Assembly (NCBI RefSeq): GCF_027497255.1
Contig: NZ_CP114903.1
Span: 5,642,001-5,706,000 of the forward strand
Length of the DNA stretch: 64,000 nt
Source: Micromonospora sp. WMMD882
Lineage (GTDB): Bacteria > Actinomycetota > Actinomycetes > Mycobacteriales > Micromonosporaceae
Reading direction: 5' to 3'
In this document: positions 36,219-46,092 of the stretch, in pieces
Position numbering within the stretch: the stretch's first letter is position 1
How the letters are laid out: every line of letters begins with the position of its first letter
The notes under the pieces: model-generated
The model's database searches: none
Told to the model about the DNA's origin: nothing
The model's input: only the letters and a program-made list of their open reading frames with translations
Made by a program: the position numbers and the translations under genes

Positions 36219-38321
36219 ATGGCCGAGTTGGCCCTGGGTCGGGACTTCCTCCCCGCCTACGCCCGGCTGCAACGCCGGGTGCAGCAGGCCGTCGTCGCGG
36301 CCATCAGCAAGTTCGCCGAGCACACCCACGCCGGCCTGCGTCTGGAGAAGCTGACCGGGGCGCGTGACCCCAACATCCGCACCATCCGGATCGACCGCTT
36401 CTACCGTGGAGTGGTGCTCGCCCTCGGCGAGGAGAAGTACGCGCTGCTCGACGTCCGGCCGCACGACGACGCCATCGCCTTCGCGGTGAGCCGCCGGTTC
36501 ACCGTCAACCAGGTGCTCGGCGTGCTGGAGATGCGCGACCAGGAGGCGATCGAGGAGTTCGCGCGCGCCGAGCCGGCGGCCCCGCCGAGCGGCGGCCTGT
36601 TCGACCACGTCACGAACGCCGACTTCGTCCGACTGGGCGTGGACGCGGACCTGGTCCCGTTGCTGCGCGTCATCGCCACCGACAAGCAGTTGGAGAGCCT
36701 CATCGGCCGGCTGCCGGACGCGCAGCTCGACATCCTGCTCGACCTGTCCGCCGGGATGCCCGTGGCCGAGGTCTGGGCGGAGCGGGCCGACCGGATCGTG
36801 TCCGGCGTGGACCCCGACGACCTGGTGGCCGCCGCCCGCCGTACGCCCGACCGGATCGCCTTCGTCGACGGTCCGGTGGAGCTCGCCGCCATCCTCGCCC
36901 ACCCGTTCGACGTGTGGCGCACCTTCCTGCACCCGAACCAGCGGGACATCGCCTACCGCGAGACCTACAGCGGCCCCGCGCTGGTGACCGGCAGCGCCGG
37001 CACCGGAAAGACGGTGACCGGCCTGCACCGCGCGGTGTTCCTCGCCAACCGGCTGCCGGACGGCGAGAAGGTCCTGCTGACCACCTTCACCCGCGCCCTC
37101 GCCGAGGCCCTCGCCCGGCAGCTCCACCGGCTCGCCGACGACCCGGCGGTCCGGGCCCGCATCGACGTGATCAGCGTCGACCGGCTGGCCTACGAGATCG
37201 TCGCCCGGGACGGCGGGAAGGTGTCGATCGCCGAGAACGAGCTCCTCGACCAGCTCTGGCAGGACGCCGCGCGGACCGCCCCCACCTTCGTCAACCGCGC
37301 CGGCCAGGTCACCACGCTCAGCCCCACCTTCCTGCGGCACGAGTTCGAGCAGGTGGTGCTGGCGCAACGGTTGACCACGGCGGAGGCGTACCGGGACGCG
37401 CCCCGCCGGGGCCGGGGCACCTCCCTGCGCGCGGCCCAACGCGCCCAGGTATGGGCCGCGATCGACACCGTGGCGCGGGAGCTGACCCGGCGACGCCTGC
37501 GCACCCACACCCAGCTCGCCGACGACGCGGCGGCCATCCTGCGCCGCTCGCCCGCCCGGTACCGGCACGTCGTCGTCGACGAGGGGCAGGATCTGCACCC
37601 GGCGCAGTGGCGGCTGCTGCGCGCGCTCGTCGCCCCCGGACCGAACGACATGTTCCTGCTGGCCGACCCGTACCAGCGCATCTACGACAACCAGGTCTCC
37701 CTGGCCCAGCTCGGCATCGAGGTCCGGGGCCGGACCCGCCGGCTCACCGTCAACTACCGGACCACCCACGAGATCCTGGACCTGTCGGTCAAGGTCCTCG
37801 GCGGCGACCCGGCGCTCGGGCTGGACGGGCAGGACGACACGCTGCGCGGCTACCGCTCGGTCACCCGGGGCGGCCCGCCGGAGCTCACCGCCGCCGGCAG
37901 CCGGGACGACGAGTTCGAGGCGCTGATCGAACGGGTCGGCACCTGGCTGGAGCAGGGCGTGGAGCCGCACGCCATCGGCGTCGCCGTCCGCACCGGGCAA
38001 CTCGTCAGGACCGTCAGCCGGATCCTGGTCGAGGCCCACATCGACGTCGCCGACGACCGGCGCGGCGTCGACGGGGTGCGGGTGGCGACCATGCACCGGA
38101 TGAAGGGACTGGAGTTCCAGTGCCTGGCGGTCGTCGGGCTGGACGCGGGCGTGCTGCCGGCCCCCCACGCGCTCACCTCGGCCGCCGAGGACCCGCACGC
38201 CCACCGGCAGGACCTCCAGCGGGAACGCTGCCTGCTCTTCGTCGCCCTGACCCGGGCCCGCGACGTGCTCTACCTGTCCCACAGCGGCACGCCCAGCCCG
38301 CTGCTGCCGGTGACCCGGTGA
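36219..38321 (+). CDS. UvrD/Rep-like helicase with RelE-like N-terminal domain, first gene of the cas operon
   Basis: A 700-residue protein. Residues 1-115 (LALGRDFLPAYARLQRRVQQ, LEKLTGARDPNIRTIRIDR, YRGVVLALGEEKYALLDVRP) look like a RelE/ParE-type toxin fold, an arrangement I know from actinobacterial UvrD-like proteins. Residues 235-700 are a superfamily 1 helicase: Walker A VTGSAGTGKT near 258, V-V-V-D-E-G-Q-D motif II near 450, VNYRTTHEI, and HRMKGLEFQCLAVVGLD (motif V) near 625, ending in LLFVALTRARDVLYLS motif VI. The ATG at 36219 has AGGGGAC upstream. Its stop overlaps the cas3 start by 4 nt, so helicase and Cas3 are translated together. This is not a standard cas gene. Confidence 0.85.
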   Translation: MAELALGRDFLPAYARLQRRVQQAVVAAISKFAEHTHAGLRLEKLTGARDPNIRTIRIDRFYRGVVLALGEEKYALLDVRPHDDAIAFAVSRRFTVNQVLGVLEMRDQEAIEEFARAEPAAPPSGGLFDHVTNADFVRLGVDADLVPLLRVIATDKQLESLIGRLPDAQLDILLDLSAGMPVAEVWAERADRIVSGVDPDDLVAAARRTPDRIAFVDGPVELAAILAHPFDVWRTFLHPNQRDIAYRETYSGPALVTGSAGTGKTVTGLHRAVFLANRLPDGEKVLLTTFTRALAEALARQLHRLADDPAVRARIDVISVDRLAYEIVARDGGKVSIAENELLDQLWQDAARTAPTFVNRAGQVTTLSPTFLRHEFEQVVLAQRLTTAEAYRDAPRRGRGTSLRAAQRAQVWAAIDTVARELTRRRLRTHTQLADDAAAILRRSPARYRHVVVDEGQDLHPAQWRLLRALVAPGPNDMFLLADPYQRIYDNQVSLAQLGIEVRGRTRRLTVNYRTTHEILDLSVKVLGGDPALGLDGQDDTLRGYRSVTRGGPPELTAAGSRDDEFEALIERVGTWLEQGVEPHAIGVAVRTGQLVRTVSRILVEAHIDVADDRRGVDGVRVATMHRMKGLEFQCLAVVGLDAGVLPAPHALTSAAEDPHAHRQDLQRERCLLFVALTRARDVLYLSHSGTPSPLLPVTR

Positions 38322-41161
38322 CCGCCCGCGCCGTCCCCGACGGCCCCCGCCTCGGCGACGCCGCCCGCTCGGTGTGGGGCAAGACCGACCGCAAGGGGAC
38401 CTCGCCGGTCGGCTGGCTGCCGCTGTGGCGGCACCTGGCCGACGCCGCCGACGTGGCCGGTCAACTGTGGGACCACTGGCTCAGCCCGGCGGTCCGCCGA
38501 CGGATCGCCGACGAGCTGCCCGGCGGCGACCGGGACGCCCGTACCCTGGCGGTCTGGCTGGCCGGCGTGCACGACGTCGGCAAGGCCACCCCGGCCTTCG
38601 CCTGCCAGGCGTACGCGTTGGCGGAGCGGATGCGTGACCACGGGCTCGGCTACCACCGGGACCTCATCCGCGCCGACCGCCGCCACGCCCCGCACGCCAC
38701 CGCCGGGCACCTCGTGCTCGCGGACTGGCTGGACGAGCAGGACTGGACCGACCCGCACCCGTACGCGGTGGTCGTCGGCGGCCACCACGGGACGCCGCCG
38801 ACCGACGAGGGCCTGCGGGCGGCGCGGCTCCGTCCACACCTGCTCGGCGACCCGGCCTGGCGGGCGGCGCAGCGGGAGCTGCTGACCTGGATGACCGAGC
38901 GTTCCGGCGCGGCGGACCGCCTCGTCGACTGGCGGGACGTCCCGTTGTCGCAGCCGGCGCAGGCCGCCCTCACCGGCCTGGTCATCGTCGCCGACTGGAT
39001 CGCCAGCAACGAGGAACTGTTCCCGTACCTGCTGGACGGCACGGACGCCGGTCGGCTGAGCTTCGGCTGGGAGACGCTCGACCTGCCCACGCCCTGGCAG
39101 CCCACCGCGTCGACGCCCGGCGTGGACGAGCTGTTCGCGGCCCGTTTCGCGCTGCCCGACGGGGCGACCCCGCGTCCGGTCCAGCGGACGGCCGCCGAGC
39201 TGGCCACCACCATGCCCACCCCCGGCATGATCATCATCGAGGCGGCGATGGGGGAGGGCAAGACCGAGGCGGCCCTGGCGGCGGTGGAGATCCTGGCCCG
39301 GCGGACCGGGGCGGCCGGCTGCTACCTGGCCCTGCCCACCCGGGCCACCAGCGACGCCATGTTCGGCCGGATGCTGTCCTGGCTCCGCCGACTGCCCGAC
39401 GCGCAGAGCGGTCGGGGTGGCCGCGACGTCCGGCTGGCCCACGGCAAGGCGGCGCTCAACCCCGAGTACGACCGACTCCGGACGACCATGCTGCCCAGCG
39501 GCATCGCCCAGGACGCCGGCGGCACGGACGTCGGCGTGCACCGCTGGCTCGCCGGCCCCAAACGCACCCTGCTCTCCAGCTTCGTCGTGGGCACCATCGA
39601 CCAGCTCCTCTTCGCGGCGCTGCGCGGCAGACACCTCGTGCTGCGGCACCTCGGCCTGGCCGGCAAGGTCGTCGTCATCGACGAGGCGCACGCCTACGAC
39701 GTCTACATGGGATGCTTCCTGGACCGGGCGCTGGAGTGGCTCGGCGCGTACGGCGTGCCCGTGGTCGTCCTGTCGGCGACCCTGCCGGCGGGCCGGCGGG
39801 CCGAGCTGATGGCGGCGTACGACACCGGTCGGCTCGGGCCGCTGCCCAAGCCCACCTGGCGCGACCGGGGCAGACCGCGCGTCGACCCGTACGCGGCGCT
39901 CCGCGCCGACCTGCGGTACCCCCTGGTCACCGTCTCCACGCCCGGGCGGGGGGCGACGGCCGTCGACTGCGCCGACTCCGGCCGGGGCGTCGAGGTCCAG
40001 GTGCGGCGGCTGCCCGACGACCTGCCGGTGCTGGTCGAGGCGCTCCGGGGCCAGTTGGCGGACGGCGGCTGCGCCCTCGTGGTCCGTAACACCGTGGCCC
40101 GGGTCCAGGAGACCGCCGCCGCGCTGCGGGCGGCCCTCGGGCCGGACGTTCCCGTTTCGGTGGCGCACTCCCGCTTCCTGGCCGTCGACCGGGCCACGAA
40201 GGACCGCTGGCTGCGTGACACCTTCGGGCCGCCGGGCGGCGCGACCCGCCCGGCCCGGCACGTGGTGGTGGCCAGCCAGGTCGCCGAGCAGTCCCTGGAC
40301 ATCGACTTCGACCTGCTCGTCACCGACCTCGCCCCGGTCGACCTGGTGCTGCAACGCGTCGGCCGACTGCACCGGCACCCGCGCGCCGACCGTCCGGCCC
40401 GGCTGGCCGCCCCGATCTGCTGGATCACCGGCGCGGACTGGGCCACCGAGCCACCCGAGCCGGTCGCCGGATCCCGTCGCGTCTACCAGCCGGCCGCCCT
40501 GCTGCGCAGCGCCGCGGTGCTGCTGCCGCACCTCGACGGCACGCCGCTGCGGCTGCCGGCGGACATCGCCCCGCTCACCCAGGCCGCCTACGGCGACACG
40601 CCCGTCGGCCCGCCGTCCTGGCAGCCGACGCTTACCGAGGCGGAGGCGAAGCAGCGTGACGAGATGGTCACCAAGGAGCTGAAGGCCGACGGCTTCCGCC
40701 TGGCCGGCGTCGCCGAGCCCGGCACGCCGCTGATCGGCTGGCTCTCCGGTGGCGTCGGCGACGCGGACGAGCGGGTGGCGAAGGGCCACGTCCGCGACAC
40801 CGACGCCGACTCCTTCGAGGTCCTGCTACTGGTACGCGCCGACGCCGGCCTCGTCGTCCCCCCATGGATCGACGGCGGCGGGACGCCCGTACGCACCGAC
40901 AGCGTGCCGCCCTGGCCGCTGCCCCGGCTGATCGCGCGCTGCGCCCTGCCCCTGCCCCGGGCGATGACCTCGGCGGACGTGGTCGACGAGGTGATCGCCG
41001 AACTGGAACGGCGCACTGACCTCAGTGCCTGGCAGGGCAGCCCGTGGTTGGCCGGCGAGCTCCTGCTCGACGTCGATTCGGACGGCACGGCCACCGTCGC
41101 CGGATTCGACCTGCGCTACGACCCGACCGAAGGTCTGCGCGTCACCCGCGCCACGACCTGA
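38318..41161 (+). CDS. cas3: CRISPR-associated helicase/nuclease Cas3 (type I-E)
   Basis: A 947-residue effector nuclease-helicase recruited by Cascade to degrade target DNA. An N-terminal HD nuclease domain with AGVHDVGKATPAF near residue 85 and GGHHGTPP near 150; then a DExD/H helicase with Walker A AAMGEGKTEAAL near 310, IDEAHAYD near 455, LSATLPAGRR, and motif VI around LVLQRVGRLHRHPR near 675; then a C-terminal domain. The length fits I-E Cas3. It starts with a GTG overlapping the helicase stop (GTGA). A 48-bp gap containing two CCTTCGAG copies separates it from cas8e. Confidence 0.96.
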   Translation: MTARAVPDGPRLGDAARSVWGKTDRKGTSPVGWLPLWRHLADAADVAGQLWDHWLSPAVRRRIADELPGGDRDARTLAVWLAGVHDVGKATPAFACQAYALAERMRDHGLGYHRDLIRADRRHAPHATAGHLVLADWLDEQDWTDPHPYAVVVGGHHGTPPTDEGLRAARLRPHLLGDPAWRAAQRELLTWMTERSGAADRLVDWRDVPLSQPAQAALTGLVIVADWIASNEELFPYLLDGTDAGRLSFGWETLDLPTPWQPTASTPGVDELFAARFALPDGATPRPVQRTAAELATTMPTPGMIIIEAAMGEGKTEAALAAVEILARRTGAAGCYLALPTRATSDAMFGRMLSWLRRLPDAQSGRGGRDVRLAHGKAALNPEYDRLRTTMLPSGIAQDAGGTDVGVHRWLAGPKRTLLSSFVVGTIDQLLFAALRGRHLVLRHLGLAGKVVVIDEAHAYDVYMGCFLDRALEWLGAYGVPVVVLSATLPAGRRAELMAAYDTGRLGPLPKPTWRDRGRPRVDPYAALRADLRYPLVTVSTPGRGATAVDCADSGRGVEVQVRRLPDDLPVLVEALRGQLADGGCALVVRNTVARVQETAAALRAALGPDVPVSVAHSRFLAVDRATKDRWLRDTFGPPGGATRPARHVVVASQVAEQSLDIDFDLLVTDLAPVDLVLQRVGRLHRHPRADRPARLAAPICWITGADWATEPPEPVAGSRRVYQPAALLRSAAVLLPHLDGTPLRLPADIAPLTQAAYGDTPVGPPSWQPTLTEAEAKQRDEMVTKELKADGFRLAGVAEPGTPLIGWLSGGVGDADERVAKGHVRDTDADSFEVLLLVRADAGLVVPPWIDGGGTPVRTDSVPPWPLPRLIARCALPLPRAMTSADVVDEVIAELERRTDLSAWQGSPWLAGELLLDVDSDGTATVAGFDLRYDPTEGLRVTRATT

Positions 41162-41209
41162 CCATCCTTCGAGCCGACCACCCTTCGAGTCACCTGAGGA
41201 GGTGACGCC

Positions 41210-42886
41210 ATGACCGGAGCACCGCGCCGGACCGGCTTCTCGCTTGTCGACGAGGCGTGGATCCCGGTGTTGGACACTGCGGGCCAGCGGCGCGACGTGT
41301 CGCTGCTCGGCCTCTTCGAGCAGGCCGGCGAGGTACGCGTGATCGCCGCTGAGCTGCCCACGCAGACCTTCGCGATCCTGCGGCTCGCCCTGGCCGTCCT
41401 GCACCGGGTCACCGGCGGGCCGCCCGGCGAAGCCGCCTGGCGGGGCATGTGGCGGCACCGGCAACTGCCGACCGCCGACGTCGCCGACTACCTCGGGGAG
41501 TTCCGGGACCGCTTCGACCTGTTCCACCCGGAGCGCCCGTTCTACCAGGTCGCCGACCTGCGGGCCGGCAAGGACAACACGTACGGGCTGGAACGGATCA
41601 TCGCCGACGTGCCGAACGGTCTGCCGTTCCTGACCACCCGTGCCGGGCCGGGGATGGAGTCGGTCACCCCGGCCGAGGCGGCCCGCTGGCTGGTGCACTG
41701 CCAGGCGTACGACCCGTCCGGCATCAAGACCGGCGCGGTCGGCGACCCCCGGGTCAAGGGCGGCAAGGGCTACCCGATCGGCGTCGCGTCGCTCGGGTCG
41801 CTGGGCGGCGTGCACCTCGAAGGCGCGACCCTGCTGGAGACCCTGCTGCTCAACCTGGCGCCGGTCGCGCCCGGCTGGCAGCAGGCCGACGAGCGGGACC
41901 TGCCGGTCTGGGAACGCGCGCCGCAGACCGCCGCCGAGGAGGCCGACGCCACCCGTGGCCCGTACGGGGTGCTGGGCCTCTACACCTGGCAGTCCCGCCG
42001 GATCCGGCTCTTCGGTGACGTCGGCGGCGTCACCGGGGCGATGATCTCCAACGGTGACCGGATCGAGTGGCAGGACCGGCACCTGCTGGAGCCGATGAGC
42101 GTCTGGGGACGCAGCGGCCCCCGGGAGCAGAAAGAGAAACGTACCCCGATCTACCTGCCCCGGCCGCACGACCACAGCCGGGCGTTGTGGCGGGGGTTGC
42201 AGACCCTGCTGCCGTCGCCGCCGTCCGGCGGGGACGCGCCGCAGCGGCTGTCGCCGATGGTGGTGCGGTGGCTGGCCCGGTTGACCGTGACCGGGGTGGT
42301 CGGCGCGGACTTCCAGGTCCGTACCCGGGCCACCAGCGTCACCTACGGCACCCAGCAGGCGGTCGTGGCCGAGGTGTTCGGCGACGCGCTCACCATGAAC
42401 GTGTTGCTGCTGGTCGACGACTCGGCGCTGCGTACCACGGCGGTGGACGCCACCGCCGACGCGGAGGACGCGGTGAAGGTGCTGCGCCGGCTCGCCGACA
42501 ACCTGGCCCGCGCCGCCGGTGACCGGGCCACCGACGTCGGTGAGGCCGACCGGGCGGCCGAACGCGCGTACGCCCTGCTGGACCGGCTCTTTCGGGACTG
42601 GCTGGCCCGGCTCGGTCCGGGCAGCGACCCGGTGGCCGAACGCGCGACCTGGCAGCGGAACGTCAACGAGGTGGTCCGTCGGCTCGGCGCGGACCTGGTC
42701 CGGGAGGCGGGGCCGGCGGCCTGGGTCGGCCGGGCCGGCAGGGACCGCGCCGGCCGGGAGGCGCACTACTCCAGCTCGCAGGCGGAAGCGTGGTTCCGCG
42801 CCGGCCTGGCCAGGGCGCTGCCGATGGCAGTCGACCGGGAGCCGGACACCGGTTCACCACAGCAGAGGCAGGAGGCAACAGCATGA
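41210..42886 (+). CDS. cas8e: Type I-E Cascade large subunit Cse1/CasA (Cas8e)
   Basis: A 558-residue Cascade subunit that recognises the PAM and recruits Cas3. N-terminal FSLVDEAWIPVLDTAGQRRDVSLLGLFEQA is typical of Cse1, as are FHPERPFYQV and YPIGVASLGSLGGVHLEGATLLETLLLNL. The C-terminal region is a helical bundle. The length is slightly above the E. coli protein (502). The ribosome site GAGGAGGTGAC before the ATG is the strongest of the operon. Its stop overlaps cse2 by 4 nt (ATGA). Confidence 0.95.
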   Translation: MTGAPRRTGFSLVDEAWIPVLDTAGQRRDVSLLGLFEQAGEVRVIAAELPTQTFAILRLALAVLHRVTGGPPGEAAWRGMWRHRQLPTADVADYLGEFRDRFDLFHPERPFYQVADLRAGKDNTYGLERIIADVPNGLPFLTTRAGPGMESVTPAEAARWLVHCQAYDPSGIKTGAVGDPRVKGGKGYPIGVASLGSLGGVHLEGATLLETLLLNLAPVAPGWQQADERDLPVWERAPQTAAEEADATRGPYGVLGLYTWQSRRIRLFGDVGGVTGAMISNGDRIEWQDRHLLEPMSVWGRSGPREQKEKRTPIYLPRPHDHSRALWRGLQTLLPSPPSGGDAPQRLSPMVVRWLARLTVTGVVGADFQVRTRATSVTYGTQQAVVAEVFGDALTMNVLLLVDDSALRTTAVDATADAEDAVKVLRRLADNLARAAGDRATDVGEADRAAERAYALLDRLFRDWLARLGPGSDPVAERATWQRNVNEVVRRLGADLVREAGPAAWVGRAGRDRAGREAHYSSSQAEAWFRAGLARALPMAVDREPDTGSPQQRQEATA

Positions 42887-43593
42887 CCATGGTGGACACC
42901 GGGCCGCCGGAGCGGGTCGACCTCGACCAGCCGCCCGGCCCGACCCGCAGACCGTGGCGGCGGCGTCGCACGGACCTCGGCGACCACGTCGCCCGGACGG
43001 TCGGCGGGCTCCAGGCGCGGGCGCTGCGCACCGTGCCGGTGCCCGAGGCGGTCAGCGCGCTGGCCCGGCTCCGGCGCGGGATCGGCCGGACCCCGGGCTT
43101 CGACTTCACCCTGGAGTCGTATCTCCAGGTACCGCCGGACCTGCTCGGCCGGCTGCCGGACGACGACACCGAGGCGGCGGACACCGAGTACGCCACCCAC
43201 GACGCGGTGACCCTGTACGCGCTGCACCAGCAGTCCCGCCGTGAGCGGATGCACATGGACGGGCGCGGGCTGGGGCTGGCCCTGGCCGAGCTGGTCCGCC
43301 GGACCGCCGGCCCGGACGGGGTACGGCGGCGCTTCGCCGCGCTGGGCACCGCCAGCAGCTACCCCGAGAGCGTCCACCACCTGCGCAGCCTGATCACCAT
43401 GCTGCGCGAACACCAGATCCCACTCGACTACGGCCTGCTCGCCGACGACCTGTGGACCCTGCGCCGGCCGCCGCGTCCCGGCCAGCCGGACGGCCGGTCG
43501 AAGGTCCAGGGCATCTGGGGTCGTGAGTTCTTCCGCAGCCGGCCCGGCCCGGCCGCCGCTGACACTGACCTTCCCGAGGAGGACCCGTCATGA
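42883..43593 (+). CDS. cse2: Type I-E Cascade small subunit Cse2/CasB
   Basis: A 236-residue helical protein that forms the Cascade small-subunit dimer contacting displaced DNA. The N-terminus (40 residues) is Pro/Arg-rich. Recognisable Cse2 segments are ARLRRGIGRTPG, a conserved basic motif, and the later YGLLADDLWTLRRP. The ATG at 42883 overlaps the cas8e stop (ATGA), with AGGAGG upstream. Its own stop overlaps the cas7e start by 4 nt. Confidence 0.92.
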   Translation: MTMVDTGPPERVDLDQPPGPTRRPWRRRRTDLGDHVARTVGGLQARALRTVPVPEAVSALARLRRGIGRTPGFDFTLESYLQVPPDLLGRLPDDDTEAADTEYATHDAVTLYALHQQSRRERMHMDGRGLGLALAELVRRTAGPDGVRRRFAALGTASSYPESVHHLRSLITMLREHQIPLDYGLLADDLWTLRRPPRPGQPDGRSKVQGIWGREFFRSRPGPAAADTDLPEEDPS

Positions 43594-44714
43594 GCCGTAC
43601 CATCATCGACGTCCACGCGTTGCAGACCGTGCCGCCGAGCAACCTCAACCGCGACGACACCGGCTCGCCGAAGACCGCCGTCTACGGCGGCGTACGTCGG
43701 GCGCGGGTCTCCAGCCAGGCGTGGAAGCGGGCGATCCGGCTGGCCTTCGCCGGTCTGCTCGACCGGTCCCAGCTCGGCGAGCGGACCAAGCGGGTCGGCG
43801 AGTCGCTGGCCGCCCGGATCAGGGCGCTCGACCCGGACGTGACCGGGGAGGAGGCGTCGGCGCTGGCCGCCGAGGTCTTCGTCGCCGGTGGGCTGGCCAA
43901 ACTCGACAAGAAGAAGGGCGAGCTGAAGGACGTCGAGTCCGGCTACCTGCTGTTCCTCAGCCACCGCCAGTCGGACAATCTCGCCGCCGCCGCGCTGGAG
44001 GCGTCCCGGGCCGGCGTCGCCCTCGACAGGGGCCGGTTCAAGGAGCTGGTCAACAGCGAGCACTCGGTCGACATCGCGATGTTCGGCCGGATGGTCGCCG
44101 ACCTGTCCGACATCAACGTCGACGCCGCCTGCCAGGTGTCCCACGCGATAAGCGTGCACGCCGTGGACAACGAGTTCGACTACTTCACCGCCGTGGACGA
44201 CCGCAAGGCGGACGCCGCCGAGACCGGCGCCGGCATGATCGGCACCGTCGAGTTCAACTCGTCCACGCTGTACCGGTACGCGACGGTCGACGTGGACGCG
44301 CTGCACCGTACCCTCGGCGACGCCGCCGCGACCCGGGCCGCCGTCGAGGCGTTCCTCACCGCGTTCGCCCGCAGCATGCCGACCGGCAAGCAGAACACCT
44401 TCGCGCACCGTACGCTGCCCGACGCGGTGCTGGTCCGGGTGCGCGACAGCCAGCCGATCAACCTGGTCGGCGCGTTCGAGACGCCCATCCGCGAGACGCA
44501 CGCCGCCGGCCGGATCGAGCTGGCCGCCGAAGCCCTGGCCAAGCACACCCGGGCGGTCGAGAGCGCCTACGGTGAGCGGCCGGTCGGCGCCTGGGTCACC
44601 CAGGTCGGGGAGCAGACCGCCGTGCTCGCCGACCTCGGCAAGGCTGTCACCCTCAGCGAGCTGGTCACCGGAGTGGGGGAGCAGGTCGCCGTCGCCCTCG
44701 GACAGCCCGCATGA
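43590..44714 (+). CDS. cas7e: Type I-E Cascade backbone subunit Cas7e/CasC (Cse4)
   Basis: A 374-residue backbone subunit, present in six copies along crRNA in I-E Cascade. It carries the hallmark start IDVHALQTVPPSNLNRDDTGSPKTA and GGVRRARVSSQAWKRAIR, then IAMFGRMVADLSDINVDAACQVSHAISVHAV, a segment strongly conserved in Cas7e. The ATG overlaps the cse2 stop and the end overlaps the cas5e start, both by 4 nt. Confidence 0.96.
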   Translation: MSRTIIDVHALQTVPPSNLNRDDTGSPKTAVYGGVRRARVSSQAWKRAIRLAFAGLLDRSQLGERTKRVGESLAARIRALDPDVTGEEASALAAEVFVAGGLAKLDKKKGELKDVESGYLLFLSHRQSDNLAAAALEASRAGVALDRGRFKELVNSEHSVDIAMFGRMVADLSDINVDAACQVSHAISVHAVDNEFDYFTAVDDRKADAAETGAGMIGTVEFNSSTLYRYATVDVDALHRTLGDAAATRAAVEAFLTAFARSMPTGKQNTFAHRTLPDAVLVRVRDSQPINLVGAFETPIRETHAAGRIELAAEALAKHTRAVESAYGERPVGAWVTQVGEQTAVLADLGKAVTLSELVTGVGEQVAVALGQPA

Positions 44715-45412
44715 GCGTGCTGCTGCTGAAACTGGCCGGTCCGCTCCAGTCCTGGGGCTCGTCCAGCCGGTTCGCCCGCCGGGGCACCGAGCCCGCGCCC
44801 ACCAAGAGCGGGGTGATCGGCCTGCTCGCCGCAGCCAAGGGCATCCGCCGCGCCGAGCCGCTCACCGAGCTGCTCGGTCTGGAGTTCGGGGTCCGCATCG
44901 ACCAGCCCGGCCAGGTCCTGCGGGACTTCCAGACCGCCCGGCCCCTCGACGGCCGGTCCAGCGCCCCGCTGACGTACCGCTTCTACCTCTCCGACGCGGT
45001 GTTCCTGGCCGCCGTCGGTGGCGAGGCGGAGCTGCTGTACGGCCTCGCGGAGGCGTTGGACCGGCCGCGGTTCCCGCTCTACCTCGGGCGTCGGTCGTGC
45101 CCGCCGGTCGGCCCGGTCAGCCTCGGCGTGCACGACGGGACCCTCGACGGCGCGCTCACCGACTGGCCGTGGCTGGCCGCCGAGTGGCACCGCCGCAAGG
45201 CGGCCCGCACCGTCCGGCTGGAGATCGTCCGGGACGCCCGGCCGGGCGAGCCGGTGCACGAGACCGTGCCCGACGAGCCGGTGAGCTTCGACCCGGCGCA
45301 CCGGCAGCACACCTGGCGGTCGGTGCTGCGGCGGCACGTCGACGTCACCAACGACCTCGCGGAGCGGGCCGGGGTCGTGGACCACGACCCGTTGAGCCTG
45401 CTGGGAGGCTGA
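44711..45412 (+). CDS. cas5e: Type I-E Cascade subunit Cas5e/CasD
   Basis: A 233-residue RAMP protein that caps the 5' handle of the crRNA. The start LLLKLAGPLQSWGSSSRFARR and the following PTKSGVIGLLAAAKGI are diagnostic of Cas5e. PLYLGRRSCPPVGPVSLGV follows near residue 120. The ATG overlaps the cas7e stop by 4 nt, and cas6e begins 2 nt after its stop. Confidence 0.95.
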   Translation: MSVLLLKLAGPLQSWGSSSRFARRGTEPAPTKSGVIGLLAAAKGIRRAEPLTELLGLEFGVRIDQPGQVLRDFQTARPLDGRSSAPLTYRFYLSDAVFLAAVGGEAELLYGLAEALDRPRFPLYLGRRSCPPVGPVSLGVHDGTLDGALTDWPWLAAEWHRRKAARTVRLEIVRDARPGEPVHETVPDEPVSFDPAHRQHTWRSVLRRHVDVTNDLAERAGVVDHDPLSLLGG

Positions 45413-45414
45413 GC

Positions 45415-46092
45415 ATGTTCCTCACCCGATTCCCGATCAACCCGGCCCGCCGGGCCGCGCGCAAGCTGCTCTCCTCGCCGCACGCCATGCACGCGGCCGT
45501 CCGGGCCGCCTTCCCCGCCGTCGAGGACTACGAAACCGCCGACGCCCGTACGCTGTGGCGGCTCGACGCCCCGGCCGCGCACACCGTCCACCTGTACGTC
45601 GTCAGCCCCGGCCGCCCCGACCTCACCCACCTGGTCGAGCAGGCCGGTTGGCCGACCAGCGCGGAGAGCTGGGTGACCCGCGACTACGGCGGCCTGCTCG
45701 ACTCCCTGGCCGCCGGCCAGCGCTGGGCGTTCCGGCTGACCGCGAACCCCGCCCACAGCGGACGCAAGACCGCCGACGCCAAGGAGACCCAACGTTTCGG
45801 CCACCTGCGCGAGCCGGAGCAGGTCGGATGGCTGGTCAGCCGGGCCGCCCGCAACGGGTTCGCCCTGGCCGAGCAGCAGGACGGCCAGCCCAACCTGCGG
45901 CTGCGCCGACGGCAGACGCAGTCCTTCAAGCGGGGGATGGGCACGGTCACCCTCACCACGGCCACCTACGACGGCATCCTCACCGTCACCGACGCGGACG
46001 CCTTCCGGCGGGCGCTGACCGGCGGCATCGGCCACGCCAAGGCGTACGGCTGCGGTCTGCTCACGCTGGCTCCCGCGCAGACGGCGACGTGA
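45415..46092 (+). CDS. cas6e: CRISPR RNA endonuclease Cas6e/CasE
   Basis: A 225-residue ribonuclease that cuts the repeat hairpin of pre-crRNA and stays bound to it. N-terminal MFLTRFPINPARRAARKLLSSPHAMHAAV includes the conserved His positions (the catalytic His lies in the SPHAMHA stretch). The C-terminal glycine-rich loop is GGIGHAKAYGCGLLTLAP. Length and motifs are standard. It starts at the ATG 2 nt after cas5e. A longer open frame upstream is only a shadow of cas5e. Confidence 0.95.
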   Translation: MFLTRFPINPARRAARKLLSSPHAMHAAVRAAFPAVEDYETADARTLWRLDAPAAHTVHLYVVSPGRPDLTHLVEQAGWPTSAESWVTRDYGGLLDSLAAGQRWAFRLTANPAHSGRKTADAKETQRFGHLREPEQVGWLVSRAARNGFALAEQQDGQPNLRLRRRQTQSFKRGMGTVTLTTATYDGILTVTDADAFRRALTGGIGHAKAYGCGLLTLAPAQTAT

